Assembly (NCBI GenBank): GCA_039933315.1
Contig: JBDTOI010000036.1
Location: forward strand, 1-29,298
Direction: 5' to 3'
Length of the DNA stretch: 29,298 nucleotides
Origin: DASXRU01 sp039933315
GTDB taxonomy: Bacteria > Acidobacteriota > Blastocatellia > Pyrinomonadales > Pyrinomonadaceae
Positions 16,271 to 24,207 of this stretch are shown here, piece by piece; the stretch's first letter is position 1; every line of letters starts with the position of its first letter. The position numbers and the translations under genes were made by a program. A model generated the notes under the pieces. It searched no databases, was not told where the DNA came from, and was given only the letters and a program-made list of their open reading frames with translations.

Positions 16271-17335
16271 ATGTCACGGGGACTTACCAGCAGCCATAAT
16301 CAAATGAGCGAAACTCGTCAAATTCAGCGGATTAGTCCTGCGGCCGGAATTCCCGGAGGCGAGGTGATGGTTGAATACCGGCGCCGAGATTCAATTAGTC
16401 TCGCCGAACGCGGACTGTGGTTTGGAAATCAGCGGGCTCACCTGGTGGCAGTCAATCAGGAACGCGCGCTCGTTGTCGCCCCGGAGTTGAAAAACGGGGG
16501 CGAGGTCTTCGTAACGATTGGAGGCCGGGATCAGAACGAGAAGAACGGGGAGGAAGCGCGCTTTCAGATCGGCAGGAAACTGGCCGACGATATGCATCCG
16601 GTTACCAACCCGGCCTTCGACCCTGATGATGGCTCGCTTTATGTGACTCGTTCGGGCGGCCGCGGCGATCGCTTGCCGGTGACGCTGTTCCGCATTGACG
16701 TTAATGGCGAAGTGAGTGAGGTTTCCGGCGACATCGCTAATCCGACAGCTATCGCCTTTGATCGTAGCGGCCAAATGTTTGTCACCAGCCGGATGGATGG
16801 GACCGTCTATCGTCTGACCCCATTTCATGAAGCGGTGGCCTTTGCTACGTCGCTGGGGATTGCCACCGGACTGGCATTCGATCGCGAAGATCGAATGTAC
16901 GTCGGTGACCGGACGGGAACAATCTATCGTGTTAGCGGCATTGGCGAGACGGAAGAGTTTGCTCATCTGGAGCCTTCAGTCTCGGCCTATCATCTCGCGT
17001 TCGGTCCGGACGGTTATCTTTATGTTACCGGCCCCACTGTTACCAGCTTTGACGTAGTAACGCGAGTCGATCCGTCGGGACATAGCAGCGTCTTTTTCCG
17101 CGGTCTGGGTCGACCGCAGGGATTGGCGTTTGATCGAGACGGCAATTTGTACGTCGCCGCCTCGCTCGGCGGTCGGCGGGGTATCGTAAGAATCGCCCCG
17201 GAAGGGAACGAGGCAGAGGTGGCCGTGGCGGGAATGAATGTGGTCGGACTGGTCTTCGGTCCTTCAGGAGAGATGGTCGTCGCGACCAATGACGCAGTCT
17301 TCAGTCTGCCACTGGGCATTCGCGGCGGTACATAG
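16271..17335 (+). CDS. IPT/TIG domain plus NHL/SMP-30-like beta-propeller protein
   Basis: A 354-residue protein with no signal peptide or membrane segment, so apparently cytoplasmic. Residues about 20-100 resemble an IPT/TIG Ig-like domain (ISPAAGIPGGEVMVEYRR at its start). Residues about 105-350 form NHL/SMP-30-type blades, with repeated phrases such as NPTAIAFDRSGQMFVTS, ATGLAFDREDRMYVGDRTG, AYHLAFGPDGYLYVTG and PQGLAFDRDGNLYVA. Such propellers bind ligands or proteins, and some are lactonases, but I cannot assign a substrate. The ATG at 16271 is preceded by GAAGG at eight bases. A TTG at 16214 and an ATG at 16304 are alternatives. It leads a same-strand run of site-2 protease, trpS, scpA, scpB and rluB genes, although the protease has its own likely promoter. 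Confidence 0.75.
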   Translation: MSRGLTSSHNQMSETRQIQRISPAAGIPGGEVMVEYRRRDSISLAERGLWFGNQRAHLVAVNQERALVVAPELKNGGEVFVTIGGRDQNEKNGEEARFQIGRKLADDMHPVTNPAFDPDDGSLYVTRSGGRGDRLPVTLFRIDVNGEVSEVSGDIANPTAIAFDRSGQMFVTSRMDGTVYRLTPFHEAVAFATSLGIATGLAFDREDRMYVGDRTGTIYRVSGIGETEEFAHLEPSVSAYHLAFGPDGYLYVTGPTVTSFDVVTRVDPSGHSSVFFRGLGRPQGLAFDRDGNLYVAASLGGRRGIVRIAPEGNEAEVAVAGMNVVGLVFGPSGEMVVATNDAVFSLPLGIRGGT

Positions 17336-17371
17336 ATAGGGCCCGACAACGAATGAAGAAAAGACCTTATT

Positions 17372-17400
17372 TTGACAGTGTTAATACTGCGTGTTACTTT
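17372..17400 (+). promoter_or_regulatory. Promoter in front of the site-2 protease–trpS–scpAB run
   Basis: TTGACA at 17372-17377 is a perfect -35. After 17 bases TACTTT at 17395-17400 keeps the three most conserved -10 positions and is preceded by TGn (17392-17394), the extended -10 feature. Transcription would start near 17407, about 30 bases before the protease start codon. Confidence 0.55.
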
Positions 17401-17438
17401 GACGCCTATTGATTTCGGCGCGTCAGTTCATCGACTAA

Positions 17439-18137
17439 ATGGGGCAATTCGACAGCAGCACGATCGGCCAATTTGTTCTCTACATGGTCGCACTAATTTT
17501 CTCTCTTTCGGTCCACGAATCGGCCCATGCCTGGATGTCGAATCGATTTGGGGATGACCTGGCAAAGTCGCAGGGCCGAATTAGTTTGAACCCGGCGTCG
17601 CATGTTGACCCAATTGGTACCTTGCTTTTTCCCGCCATCGCTTTTTTTACGCACGCACCTTTGATTGGTTGGGCTAAGCCAACGCCCGTAAATCCGTTGC
17701 GTTGGAGAAACAAACGAGTAGCAAACCTCTGGGTGTCTGCGGCGGGCGTGATTTGCAATTTCATCATTGCCATTATTTCAGGTATTGGCATTCGCATTCT
17801 GTATAGCGCCCAAATCATAGACTTTTCGGATCAAAGCGGCTTGGCTCCCGTAGGCACCAACTCAATGCTGGCCGTAGGCGCCGTTGAACTCTTGATGGTG
17901 TTTTTCACCCTCAACGTGGCCTTGGGAGTTTTCAACCTCCTCCCAATCCCGCCGCTCGATGGGAGCAAGATCCTGCAAAGCCTTCTGCCCTCGAGTTTCG
18001 ATTCAGCCTTCGAATCCCTCGAGCGCTTTGGTTTTCTTCTTCTGTTTGTGGCTGTCTTCACAGGAGTCCTGGGAGTTGTCTTTCGTGTCGTGATGCCGGT
18101 TGCCTGGGGACTAGTGTTCTTTGGCGCTACTATTTGA
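17439..18137 (+). CDS. Site-2 protease family (M50) intramembrane metalloprotease
   Basis: A 232-residue multi-spanning membrane protein of the short M50/YwhC-like group. The zinc-binding HESAH motif occupies residues 26-30 within the first membrane helix. The third metal ligand is in NLLPIPPLDGSKIL (Asp174), the classic family motif near the C-terminus. Four to six hydrophobic segments surround these. Enzymes of this type cleave membrane-bound substrates within the bilayer. Short forms lack PDZ domains, and their substrates are mostly unknown. The ATG at 17439 has no visible Shine-Dalgarno, and ATG at 17484 is an alternative that would shorten the first helix. The gene ends two bases before the trpS start, and this pairing with trpS and scpA/scpB is common in many bacteria. 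Confidence 0.9.
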   Translation: MGQFDSSTIGQFVLYMVALIFSLSVHESAHAWMSNRFGDDLAKSQGRISLNPASHVDPIGTLLFPAIAFFTHAPLIGWAKPTPVNPLRWRNKRVANLWVSAAGVICNFIIAIISGIGIRILYSAQIIDFSDQSGLAPVGTNSMLAVGAVELLMVFFTLNVALGVFNLLPIPPLDGSKILQSLLPSSFDSAFESLERFGFLLLFVAVFTGVLGVVFRVVMPVAWGLVFFGATI

Positions 18138-18139
18138 GA

Positions 18140-19132
18140 ATGAAAAGAATCTTCAGCGGGGTTAAGCCATCGGGCCCACTTCATCTCGGTAACTATCTCG
18201 GCGCGTTGCGAAACTGGGTTGAGCTGCAACGCGAATACGAAAGTTTCTTCTGTATCGTTAACCTTCACGCGATAACAGTACCTCAGGATCCGTCAGAGCT
18301 CCGCGAAAGAACAAAACAAACAGCCCTGCTGTATCTCGCCCTGGGAATCGATCCGGACGTTTCCACGATCTTCGTGCAGTCAGACGTGGCCGAACATGCC
18401 GAGTTGACCTGGCTGCTTAACTGCGTCGCGCGAATGTCGGAGCTGGAACGCATGACGCAGTTTAAAGACAAGGCGCGCAAGCAAACCGAGAACGTAGGTG
18501 TGGGATTGTTTGATTACCCGGTGTTAATGGCCGCTGACATCCTGCTTTATCAAACAGATCTCGTGCCGGTGGGCGAAGATCAGAAGCAGCATCTTGAGCT
18601 AACGCGCGATCTGGCGATCCGCTTTAATCGTGATTTCGGCGAAACTTTTCGCATTCCCGAGGCCTTCATTCCCAAAGTGGGCGCCCGCATCATGTCCCTG
18701 TCTGATCCTTCGCGGAAGATGTCAAAGTCTGATGATGACAATGATGCCGGCTGTGTGATGCTGATGGATGACGCGGCCGCCGTGCAGCGAAAATTTAAAC
18801 GCGCCGTAACCGATTCGGGCACCGAGATCCGATTCAATGAACAACGCCCCGCGATTACCAATCTGCTTAGCATTTATCAACTATTGACCGGGTTTCAGTC
18901 TGAAGAAGTTGAAGCGCATTTCAGCGGGAAGGGATACGCGAGCCTGAAGCAGGACCTGGCTGATGTCACCACGGCATTTTTGCAGCCACTTCAGGAGCGC
19001 GTTCGAGCCATCGATAGTGATAAACTAGACGATATTCTTGAGAGAGGCGCGGCGCACGCCCGGACCATTGCGCGTACGACGTTGAATGCCGCGCAGAGCG
19101 GCATGGGTATCACCAGAGCAATGAAAGGCTAG
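18140..19132 (+). CDS. trpS: Tryptophan--tRNA ligase
   Basis: Charges tRNA-Trp with tryptophan using ATP. The 330-residue class Ic synthetase begins MKRIFSGVKPSGPLHLGNYLG (first 20 given in part), so the HIGH-type signature PLHLGNY lies at residues 13-19. The KMSKS loop is intact at residues 193-197. Length and motifs are normal for bacterial TrpRS. A TTG two codons upstream (18134) overlaps the protease stop, but the ATG at 18140 gives the canonical N-terminus. There is no clear Shine-Dalgarno, so translation is likely coupled to the upstream protease gene. The stop codon is three bases before the scpA start. Confidence 0.97.
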   Translation: MKRIFSGVKPSGPLHLGNYLGALRNWVELQREYESFFCIVNLHAITVPQDPSELRERTKQTALLYLALGIDPDVSTIFVQSDVAEHAELTWLLNCVARMSELERMTQFKDKARKQTENVGVGLFDYPVLMAADILLYQTDLVPVGEDQKQHLELTRDLAIRFNRDFGETFRIPEAFIPKVGARIMSLSDPSRKMSKSDDDNDAGCVMLMDDAAAVQRKFKRAVTDSGTEIRFNEQRPAITNLLSIYQLLTGFQSEEVEAHFSGKGYASLKQDLADVTTAFLQPLQERVRAIDSDKLDDILERGAAHARTIARTTLNAAQSGMGITRAMKG

Positions 19133-19135
19133 ACG

Positions 19136-19945
19136 TTGGACGAATCGCAGGAAATTAAACCAATCGCACAGGCTTCAGCCGCCCCGGCGACCACCATTAA
19201 CGTGGCTGGAGCCAGCCCTGAGATCTCATCGAACCAGGACGGCGAAGATCTGAAGATTACACTGGGCGAATTCGCCGGGCCGCTCGACTTGTTGCTTCAC
19301 TTGATCCGCCAGGAACAAGTAAGCATTTACGACATACCGGTGGCGCGGATCACCGCTGAGTACCTGCGCTACCTGCAACTCATGAAAGACCTGGACATCG
19401 CCCTCGCGGGCGATTTTATCGTGATGGCATCCACGCTGATCGAGCTTAAATCGCGTATGTTGCTACCACGCGATCCATTGGCGGAAGACGAAGAGGAGCT
19501 GACTGATCCCCGAGCGGAGCTTGTCAATCGGTTGCTCGAGCACGAGAAATTCAAAGCGGCCGCTGAGATGCTGTGGTCGCGCGCTACGGTGGAACGGGCA
19601 GTCTTCGCCCGCGCCGAGCTGGAAACGGATAAACAGAACCCGGAAGTCGCAGTTGGTCTTTTCGATATTCTGACAGTGTTTCAGAAGATCCTTGCGCGCC
19701 ATAAGGAAGAAGTTCTTCTGGAAATCGAGCGCGAAGAGATCAGTATGGCCGACATGATCGACCGTCTAAGAAACATGGTGCGTTCAGCGGGTGAACTCAA
19801 CCTAGTTAAGTTTTTCGAGCAGGCCCGTTCACGTCGTGAACTGGTGGTGGCATTTCTTTCCATACTGGAATTGGTGCGGGCAAGTGAGATTTCATTGTTT
19901 CAGCGCGAAACATTTGGCGACATTACTGCGCGTAGTATTGGCTGA
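19136..19945 (+). CDS. scpA: Segregation and condensation protein A
   Basis: The kleisin subunit of the bacterial SMC condensin, bridging SMC heads with ScpB to compact and segregate the chromosome. The 269-residue protein has a variable N-terminus of about 38 residues, then the family core beginning LKITLGEFAGPLDLLLHLIR (about residues 40-59) and VSIYDIPVARITAEYL, and ends with the winged-helix region (VVAFLSILELVRASEI). The start is a TTG three bases after the trpS stop, with GAAAGG upstream. No ATG lies between there and the conserved core, which supports the TTG. The stop is five bases from the scpB start, a typical scpA–scpB operon. Confidence 0.94.
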   Translation: MDESQEIKPIAQASAAPATTINVAGASPEISSNQDGEDLKITLGEFAGPLDLLLHLIRQEQVSIYDIPVARITAEYLRYLQLMKDLDIALAGDFIVMASTLIELKSRMLLPRDPLAEDEEELTDPRAELVNRLLEHEKFKAAAEMLWSRATVERAVFARAELETDKQNPEVAVGLFDILTVFQKILARHKEEVLLEIEREEISMADMIDRLRNMVRSAGELNLVKFFEQARSRRELVVAFLSILELVRASEISLFQRETFGDITARSIG

Positions 19946-19950
19946 AGACT

Positions 19951-20625
19951 ATGAAAGCAAAAGAGCAAAAATCAAACGAGACGATTGAAGGAGCCGAAGG
20001 CGTTCAAACCGAGGGCGATGCCGAGCGTGTCGAACTAACGACACACGAAACGGGTGACGATGCTTCGGAACTGTCGGGCCAGATCGCGCTCAGCCCGAAG
20101 CAGCTGGCAGCTGTAATTGAAGCGCTTATTTTTGTCGCCGACGAACCCATCGGGGCCAAAACCATATCGGAAGTTTTGAAGGTCGGTCAGCCGGAGGTAC
20201 AGGCGGCGATTGCTCAACTCGCTGAAGAATTCAACGCCCGTTACGGCGGTTTGCATTTACGCGAGATCGCCGGTGGGTGGCAGTTCGCCACGCGGCCCGA
20301 ACATCATGAGTTTGTTCGAGCGTTCCTGAAATCACGTCCCAGCGCCAAGCTTTCACTTGCTTCGTTAGAAACGCTTGCTGTTATCGCCTACAAACAACCG
20401 ATCACCGTGCCGGAAATTCTCGAGATTCGCGGCGTACAATCGCCGTCGGCGATAAAGACCCTGCTCGACAAGCGACTTATTGTTGCGAAGGGTCGTAAAG
20501 AAACGATTGGCCGGCCGATGATGTATGGTACTTCAAAGGAATTCCTGATTCAGTTCGGCCTGAAAGATTTATCCGAGCTCCCCAGCATCGAAGATTTCGA
20601 AGACCTTACTGCTGGAAGCTTTTGA
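19951..20625 (+). CDS. scpB: Segregation and condensation protein B
   Basis: Winged-helix partner of ScpA in the SMC–ScpAB complex. At 224 residues it has a charged, probably disordered N-terminus of about 45 residues, then QLAAVIEALIFVADEPIGAK and, in the second winged helix, LASLETLAVIAYKQPITVPE and IRGVQS, which are the family signatures. GRKETIGRPMMYGTSKEFL completes the standard C-terminal part. The ATG at 19951 lies just behind scpA. A terminator-like hairpin follows 41 bases after its stop, probably closing the main transcript. Confidence 0.94.
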   Translation: MKAKEQKSNETIEGAEGVQTEGDAERVELTTHETGDDASELSGQIALSPKQLAAVIEALIFVADEPIGAKTISEVLKVGQPEVQAAIAQLAEEFNARYGGLHLREIAGGWQFATRPEHHEFVRAFLKSRPSAKLSLASLETLAVIAYKQPITVPEILEIRGVQSPSAIKTLLDKRLIVAKGRKETIGRPMMYGTSKEFLIQFGLKDLSELPSIEDFEDLTAGSF

Positions 20626-20666
20626 CCGCTGGCTTGTAACGGGCGGAGACGGTAGGCTTGCGACCC

Positions 20667-20692
20667 GGGCAGCCGCGTGCTGCCCTTTTATT
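20667..20692 (+). terminator. Intrinsic terminator or attenuator hairpin abutting the rluB start codon
   Basis: GGGCAGC (20667-20673) pairs perfectly with GCTGCCC (20679-20685) around a five-base CGCGT loop and is followed by TTTTATT, the textbook form of an intrinsic terminator. The T-tract runs directly into the ATG of the next gene at 20693, leaving no space for a ribosome-binding site other than the hairpin itself. It may end the scpB transcript, attenuate rluB, or both. Confidence 0.7.
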
Positions 20693-21481
20693 ATGGAATC
20701 ACGTTTGCAAAAACTGATTGCCGAAGCCGGCATCGCTTCCCGTCGTCATGCCGAAGAACTGATCACCGCAGGCGATGTTACGGTGAATGGCAAAGTGATC
20801 ACGACGCTCGGGGCCAAAGCCGATCCTGAGCGCGATCACATAAAAGTGCGCGGACGCTTGATTAATCCGCGGCTCGACTCCCGCAAGAAGGCCTATGTTC
20901 TATTGAATAAACCTAAGGGCTACCTGACTAGCCTGGCTGACCCTGAAGGCCGCCCTTTGATCAGCGAGCTCATTCCGGCATCACTTGGGCGGTTGCATCC
21001 GGTAGGAAGATTAGACTTTAACACCGAGGGCCTTTTGCTTTTGACGAATGATGGAGACTTCACGAATTTCATCACAGCCGCCCGGAACAAAGTTAAAAAG
21101 ATTTACGAAGTTAAAGTTAAGGGAGTCCCCAGCGAGAAGGCCATCGAACGCCTGCGCCGCGGAGTCAGCCTGGAGGAAGGTGTTCGCGCCGCCCCGGTCC
21201 AGGTTAAGGAACTTGGAGTGACTGCCACAAATGCGTGGTTTGAGATCGTCCTGCATGAAGGACGCAATCAGCAAATCAGGCGTATGTTCGATGCGATCGG
21301 GCATTCGGTTGTGAAGTTGAGGCGCAGCGCAATAGGATTCTTGAAGGATGAAAAGCTCGCAACAGGCCAGTGGCGCTTGCTCACCAGCGCTGAAGTGACG
21401 CGCCTTACGCGAGCTCCGCGAAAGGCCGTCTCAGCGCGTGCCGGGGCAGGTAGCGGCGTTCACGGTGAACGGAGCCGTTGA
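20693..21481 (+). CDS. rluB: RsuA/RluB-family ribosomal RNA pseudouridine synthase
   Basis: Converts a specific uridine of rRNA to pseudouridine. The 262-residue protein has an N-terminal S4 RNA-binding domain (about 2-55: RLQKLIAEAGIASRRHAEELI in part) and the RsuA/RluB/E/F catalytic domain. The catalytic Asp108 is in the motif GRLDFNTEGLLLLTNDG, and the C-terminal signature HEGRNQQIRRMFDAIGH is present. RluB (23S U2605) is the commonest match next to scpA/scpB in other bacteria, hence the symbol, but RsuA- or RluE-like specificity cannot be excluded. The C-terminus has a basic Ala/Gly-rich tail. The start codon follows a terminator-like T-tract with no Shine-Dalgarno, so translation initiation here is unusual. 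No in-frame alternative start with a better site is evident nearby. Confidence 0.9.
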   Translation: MESRLQKLIAEAGIASRRHAEELITAGDVTVNGKVITTLGAKADPERDHIKVRGRLINPRLDSRKKAYVLLNKPKGYLTSLADPEGRPLISELIPASLGRLHPVGRLDFNTEGLLLLTNDGDFTNFITAARNKVKKIYEVKVKGVPSEKAIERLRRGVSLEEGVRAAPVQVKELGVTATNAWFEIVLHEGRNQQIRRMFDAIGHSVVKLRRSAIGFLKDEKLATGQWRLLTSAEVTRLTRAPRKAVSARAGAGSGVHGERSR

Positions 21482-21590
21482 GGTACAATGAGTTCTAAAT
21501 AGATCGAGTTTCGGCTTTCGAGTACCAGTCTTTCAGTCTCGGACCCCGGAACTCGAATCTTTTGTGAAGAGTTGAAAAGGAACCCTGGAG

Positions 21591-22742
21591 ATGGATTTTG
21601 AGCTGAGCGAAGAGCAGCAACAGGTGAAGATGAGCGTGCGCGAATTCGCCGAGGCAGAAATCGCGCCGCATGTCATGGAATGGGATGAAGCGCAGCATTT
21701 TCCTGTTGAGCTACAGCCGAAACTAGCCGAGCTGGGATTGTTGGGCAGCTTGTTTCCGGAAGAGTACGGGGGAGCCGGTCTCGGTTACATTGAATACGCT
21801 ACCATCATCGAAGAGCTTTCTCGCGTTGACGGTTCGATAGGCATTTCGGTGGCCGCCCACACTTCACTGTGCTCAAATCACATTTACGAGTTTGGCACTG
21901 AAGAGCAGAAACAAAAATTTCTGGTGCCACTCGCTCAAGGTGAGCATCTAGGGGCCTGGGGGTTAACTGAGCCGAGCGCCGGATCCGATGCCTCTGGCAC
22001 GCGCTCTACTGCTGTGCGCCAAAACGGCGGCTGGATCGTTAACGGCGCCAAAAATTTTATTACGCACGCAATTCATGCCGACACCTGCGTCGCCGTGGCC
22101 TCGACGGATCGCAGCAAGGGTAACAGGGGAATCACTGCGTTCATTTTCGAAAAGGGGACCAAAGGGTTTTCCCCGGCCAGGAAAGAGAACAAACTTGGCC
22201 TCCGCGCTTCCGAGACCGCCAGTGTGGTATTTGAGGACTGCTTTATCTCTGATGAGAACCGGCTTGGCGAGGAAGGGATGGGCTTCATCAGTGCCATGCA
22301 AATTCTGGATGGCGGCCGGATTTCCATAGCGGCTTTGGCGGTCGGAATCGCACAAGGCGCTTATGAATCAGCGTTGCGTTACGCCAAAGAGCGGGAACAA
22401 TTCGGCAAGCCGATAGCCGAGTTTGAGGCAATACAATTCAAGCTGGCTGACATGGCAACGCAGATTGATGCGGCTCGCTTGTTAATGTACCGCGCCGCAT
22501 ACTTGAAAGATCATGGCAAGAAGGTGACGAAGGAATCCTCCATGGCGAAGCTGTTCGCTTCCGAAATGAGTGTCCGGGTCTGCGAAGAAGCCATCCAGGT
22601 TCACGGCGGCTATGGCTATACGAAAGATTATCCTCCGGAAAAATATTGGCGGGATTCGAAGCTTTGCACAATTGGTGAGGGTACATCCGAGATTCAACGG
22701 ATAATCATTGCGCGCGAGGTCTTGAAGCATGGCGCCCAATGA
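21591..22742 (+). CDS. Acyl-CoA dehydrogenase (short/branched-chain type)
   Basis: An FAD enzyme that introduces the alpha-beta double bond in acyl-CoA thioesters, passing electrons to ETF. At 383 residues it is a typical ACAD: an N-terminal helical domain beginning MDFELSEEQQQVKMSVREFA, the FAD/substrate motif WGLTEPSAGSDASG, and the C-terminal signature YWRDSKLCTIGEGTSEIQR, in which Glu363 (GEGTSE) is the expected catalytic base. That position of the base fits short-chain and glutaryl/butyryl-type enzymes, not the isovaleryl/long-chain types. Chain specificity cannot be fixed. AAAAGG lies ten bases before the ATG. It is followed by MeaB and methylmalonyl-CoA epimerase genes, so it may feed branched- or odd-chain carbon toward propionyl-CoA. 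Confidence 0.92.
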   Translation: MDFELSEEQQQVKMSVREFAEAEIAPHVMEWDEAQHFPVELQPKLAELGLLGSLFPEEYGGAGLGYIEYATIIEELSRVDGSIGISVAAHTSLCSNHIYEFGTEEQKQKFLVPLAQGEHLGAWGLTEPSAGSDASGTRSTAVRQNGGWIVNGAKNFITHAIHADTCVAVASTDRSKGNRGITAFIFEKGTKGFSPARKENKLGLRASETASVVFEDCFISDENRLGEEGMGFISAMQILDGGRISIAALAVGIAQGAYESALRYAKEREQFGKPIAEFEAIQFKLADMATQIDAARLLMYRAAYLKDHGKKVTKESSMAKLFASEMSVRVCEEAIQVHGGYGYTKDYPPEKYWRDSKLCTIGEGTSEIQRIIIAREVLKHGAQ

Positions 22743-22806
22743 GACTGTGGCGCTGCCGTAGGTGAGCTAAGGTTTCAATCGTTCCCTGTATGCGATGTGA
22801 GAAATA

Positions 22807-23766
22807 ATGGCTTCGGTGCTTGAGAATCCGTCCCTCGCCGAGCGAGTCGCCTCCGGCGATCCACGAGCCATCGCCCGTGCTATTTCTCAGGTGGAGAATG
22901 CGGATGAGGGTGCGGCGGATTTAATGAAAGCGATCTTTCCGCAAACTGGCCGGGCTTTGATTGTTGGTATTACGGGCGCACCTGGAGCCGGTAAATCATC
23001 TTTAGTTGATAAGCTGGCACTGTTTTATCGGCAACACGGCGAACGAGTTGGAATCGTCGCCGTAGATCCTTCAAGTCCCTTTTCCGGTGGGGCCATCCTG
23101 GGTGATCGCATTCGCATGCAGGCGCTGGGGCTGGATCGAGGCGTTTTCATTCGCTCCATGGCGACTCGCGGCAATCTGGGCGGGCTGGCGCGCGCTACCG
23201 TAGATGCAGTAGCGATACTCGATGCTGCCGGCTTTGAAAAGATTATAGTGGAGACTGTTGGGGTAGGACAGGATGAAGTTGAAATCGTAAAAACTGCGGA
23301 CGTGAGTGTGGTTGTGCTGGTGCCGGGAATGGGCGACGATATTCAGACCATTAAGGCGGGAATCATGGAGATCGGCGACGTTTTTGTTATCAATAAGGCC
23401 GATCGCGAAGGAGTTCTGCGCACCGAAAAAGAGTTGGAAGCGTTGCTGAGTTTAGCCGCTCGGGAAGACCAGTGGTCATCGCCGATCGTCAAGACCGTGG
23501 CTACGGAAAACAAGGGGGTGGAGGCCCTCGCGGCGGCCATCAATAGTTATCGGGAGTTTCAGCAAACTGCCCCAAAAACGAGCGAGCGCCGGCAGGCTAT
23601 TGCCCGTTGGCGGATCCTCGAATTGTTACAGGAACGGCTACTGGCGCAAACCCTGAAAGAGCATTCTGCATCAGAAACACTCGGCCGCTTAGCAGCTGAA
23701 GTTGCGACCAAGCAGAGGGATCCATATTCAGCGGTTGAAGAGTTGATGAAGCTCCGCTCCGCTTGA
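22807..23766 (+). CDS. meaB: Methylmalonyl-CoA mutase-associated GTPase MeaB (ArgK family)
   Basis: A G-protein chaperone that gates adenosylcobalamin delivery to methylmalonyl-CoA mutase and protects the mutase from inactivation. The 319-residue length is standard. The P-loop GAPGAGKSS occupies residues 57-65. VDPSSPFSGGAILGDRIRM and FIRSMATRGNLGGLA are the family-defining switch regions, ETVGVGQDEVEIV follows, and NKAD is the G4 motif. The mutase itself is not in this window, so it must be encoded elsewhere. No strong Shine-Dalgarno precedes the ATG at 22807. The epimerase gene begins 14 bases after the stop, making a MeaB–epimerase pair typical of the methylmalonyl-CoA pathway. Confidence 0.95.
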   Translation: MASVLENPSLAERVASGDPRAIARAISQVENADEGAADLMKAIFPQTGRALIVGITGAPGAGKSSLVDKLALFYRQHGERVGIVAVDPSSPFSGGAILGDRIRMQALGLDRGVFIRSMATRGNLGGLARATVDAVAILDAAGFEKIIVETVGVGQDEVEIVKTADVSVVVLVPGMGDDIQTIKAGIMEIGDVFVINKADREGVLRTEKELEALLSLAAREDQWSSPIVKTVATENKGVEALAAAINSYREFQQTAPKTSERRQAIARWRILELLQERLLAQTLKEHSASETLGRLAAEVATKQRDPYSAVEELMKLRSA

Positions 23767-23780
23767 AACATAGTTTCAGA

Positions 23781-24185
23781 ATGAAGATCGATCATATAGG
23801 GATTGCTACTAATGGAATTGATGAGGTGAGCGCTTTTTGGCGCGCCACCCTCGGTGTGGAAATCAACGGTACAGAGGAAGTAAATGAGCAGGGCGTCCGG
23901 GTGGCAATGCTTGCGGTCGGAGAATCTCGGATCGAATTGCTTGAACCTACTCATGACGAGTCTCCCATTGCGAAGTTTCTGGAAAAGCGAGGACCTGGTA
24001 TTCATCATATTGCCTTGCGCGTGGCAGATATTCGCGCGGCGCTCAATAAATTGAAAGCGAGTGGGGCACGTTTGATTGATGAGACGCCCCGAGCAGGCGC
24101 TGGTGGTTGTCTGGTAGCCTTCATTCATCCCGCAACAACCGGTGGCGTGCTGGTCGAATTAGTAGAACATAATAGAACAGAGTAG
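23781..24185 (+). CDS. mce: Methylmalonyl-CoA epimerase (VOC superfamily)
   Basis: Interconverts (S)- and (R)-methylmalonyl-CoA between propionyl-CoA carboxylase and the B12-dependent mutase. The 134-residue protein begins MKIDHIGIATNGIDEVSAFW, the canonical VOC start. Expected metal ligands are His5, Glu52 (SRIELLEP), His75 or His76 (GIHHIALRV) and Glu126 (GVLVELVEH). A TTG at 23763 overlaps the meaB stop and would add six residues, but the ATG at 23781 gives the family N-terminus. It is co-oriented and nearly contiguous with meaB. The fit to the family is complete. Confidence 0.93.
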   Translation: MKIDHIGIATNGIDEVSAFWRATLGVEINGTEEVNEQGVRVAMLAVGESRIELLEPTHDESPIAKFLEKRGPGIHHIALRVADIRAALNKLKASGARLIDETPRAGAGGCLVAFIHPATTGGVLVELVEHNRTE

Positions 24186-24207
24186 AAATGAAAGGACTGG
24201 ATTAATC

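Noticed and set aside
16222..16300. tRNA-like start (GCCGAGTGGCAAGG resembling a Ser/Leu tRNA D-arm)
   Set aside because: No acceptor stem, anticodon arm or T-arm (GGTTCGAAT-type) could be found in register. It lies at the start of the NHL gene.
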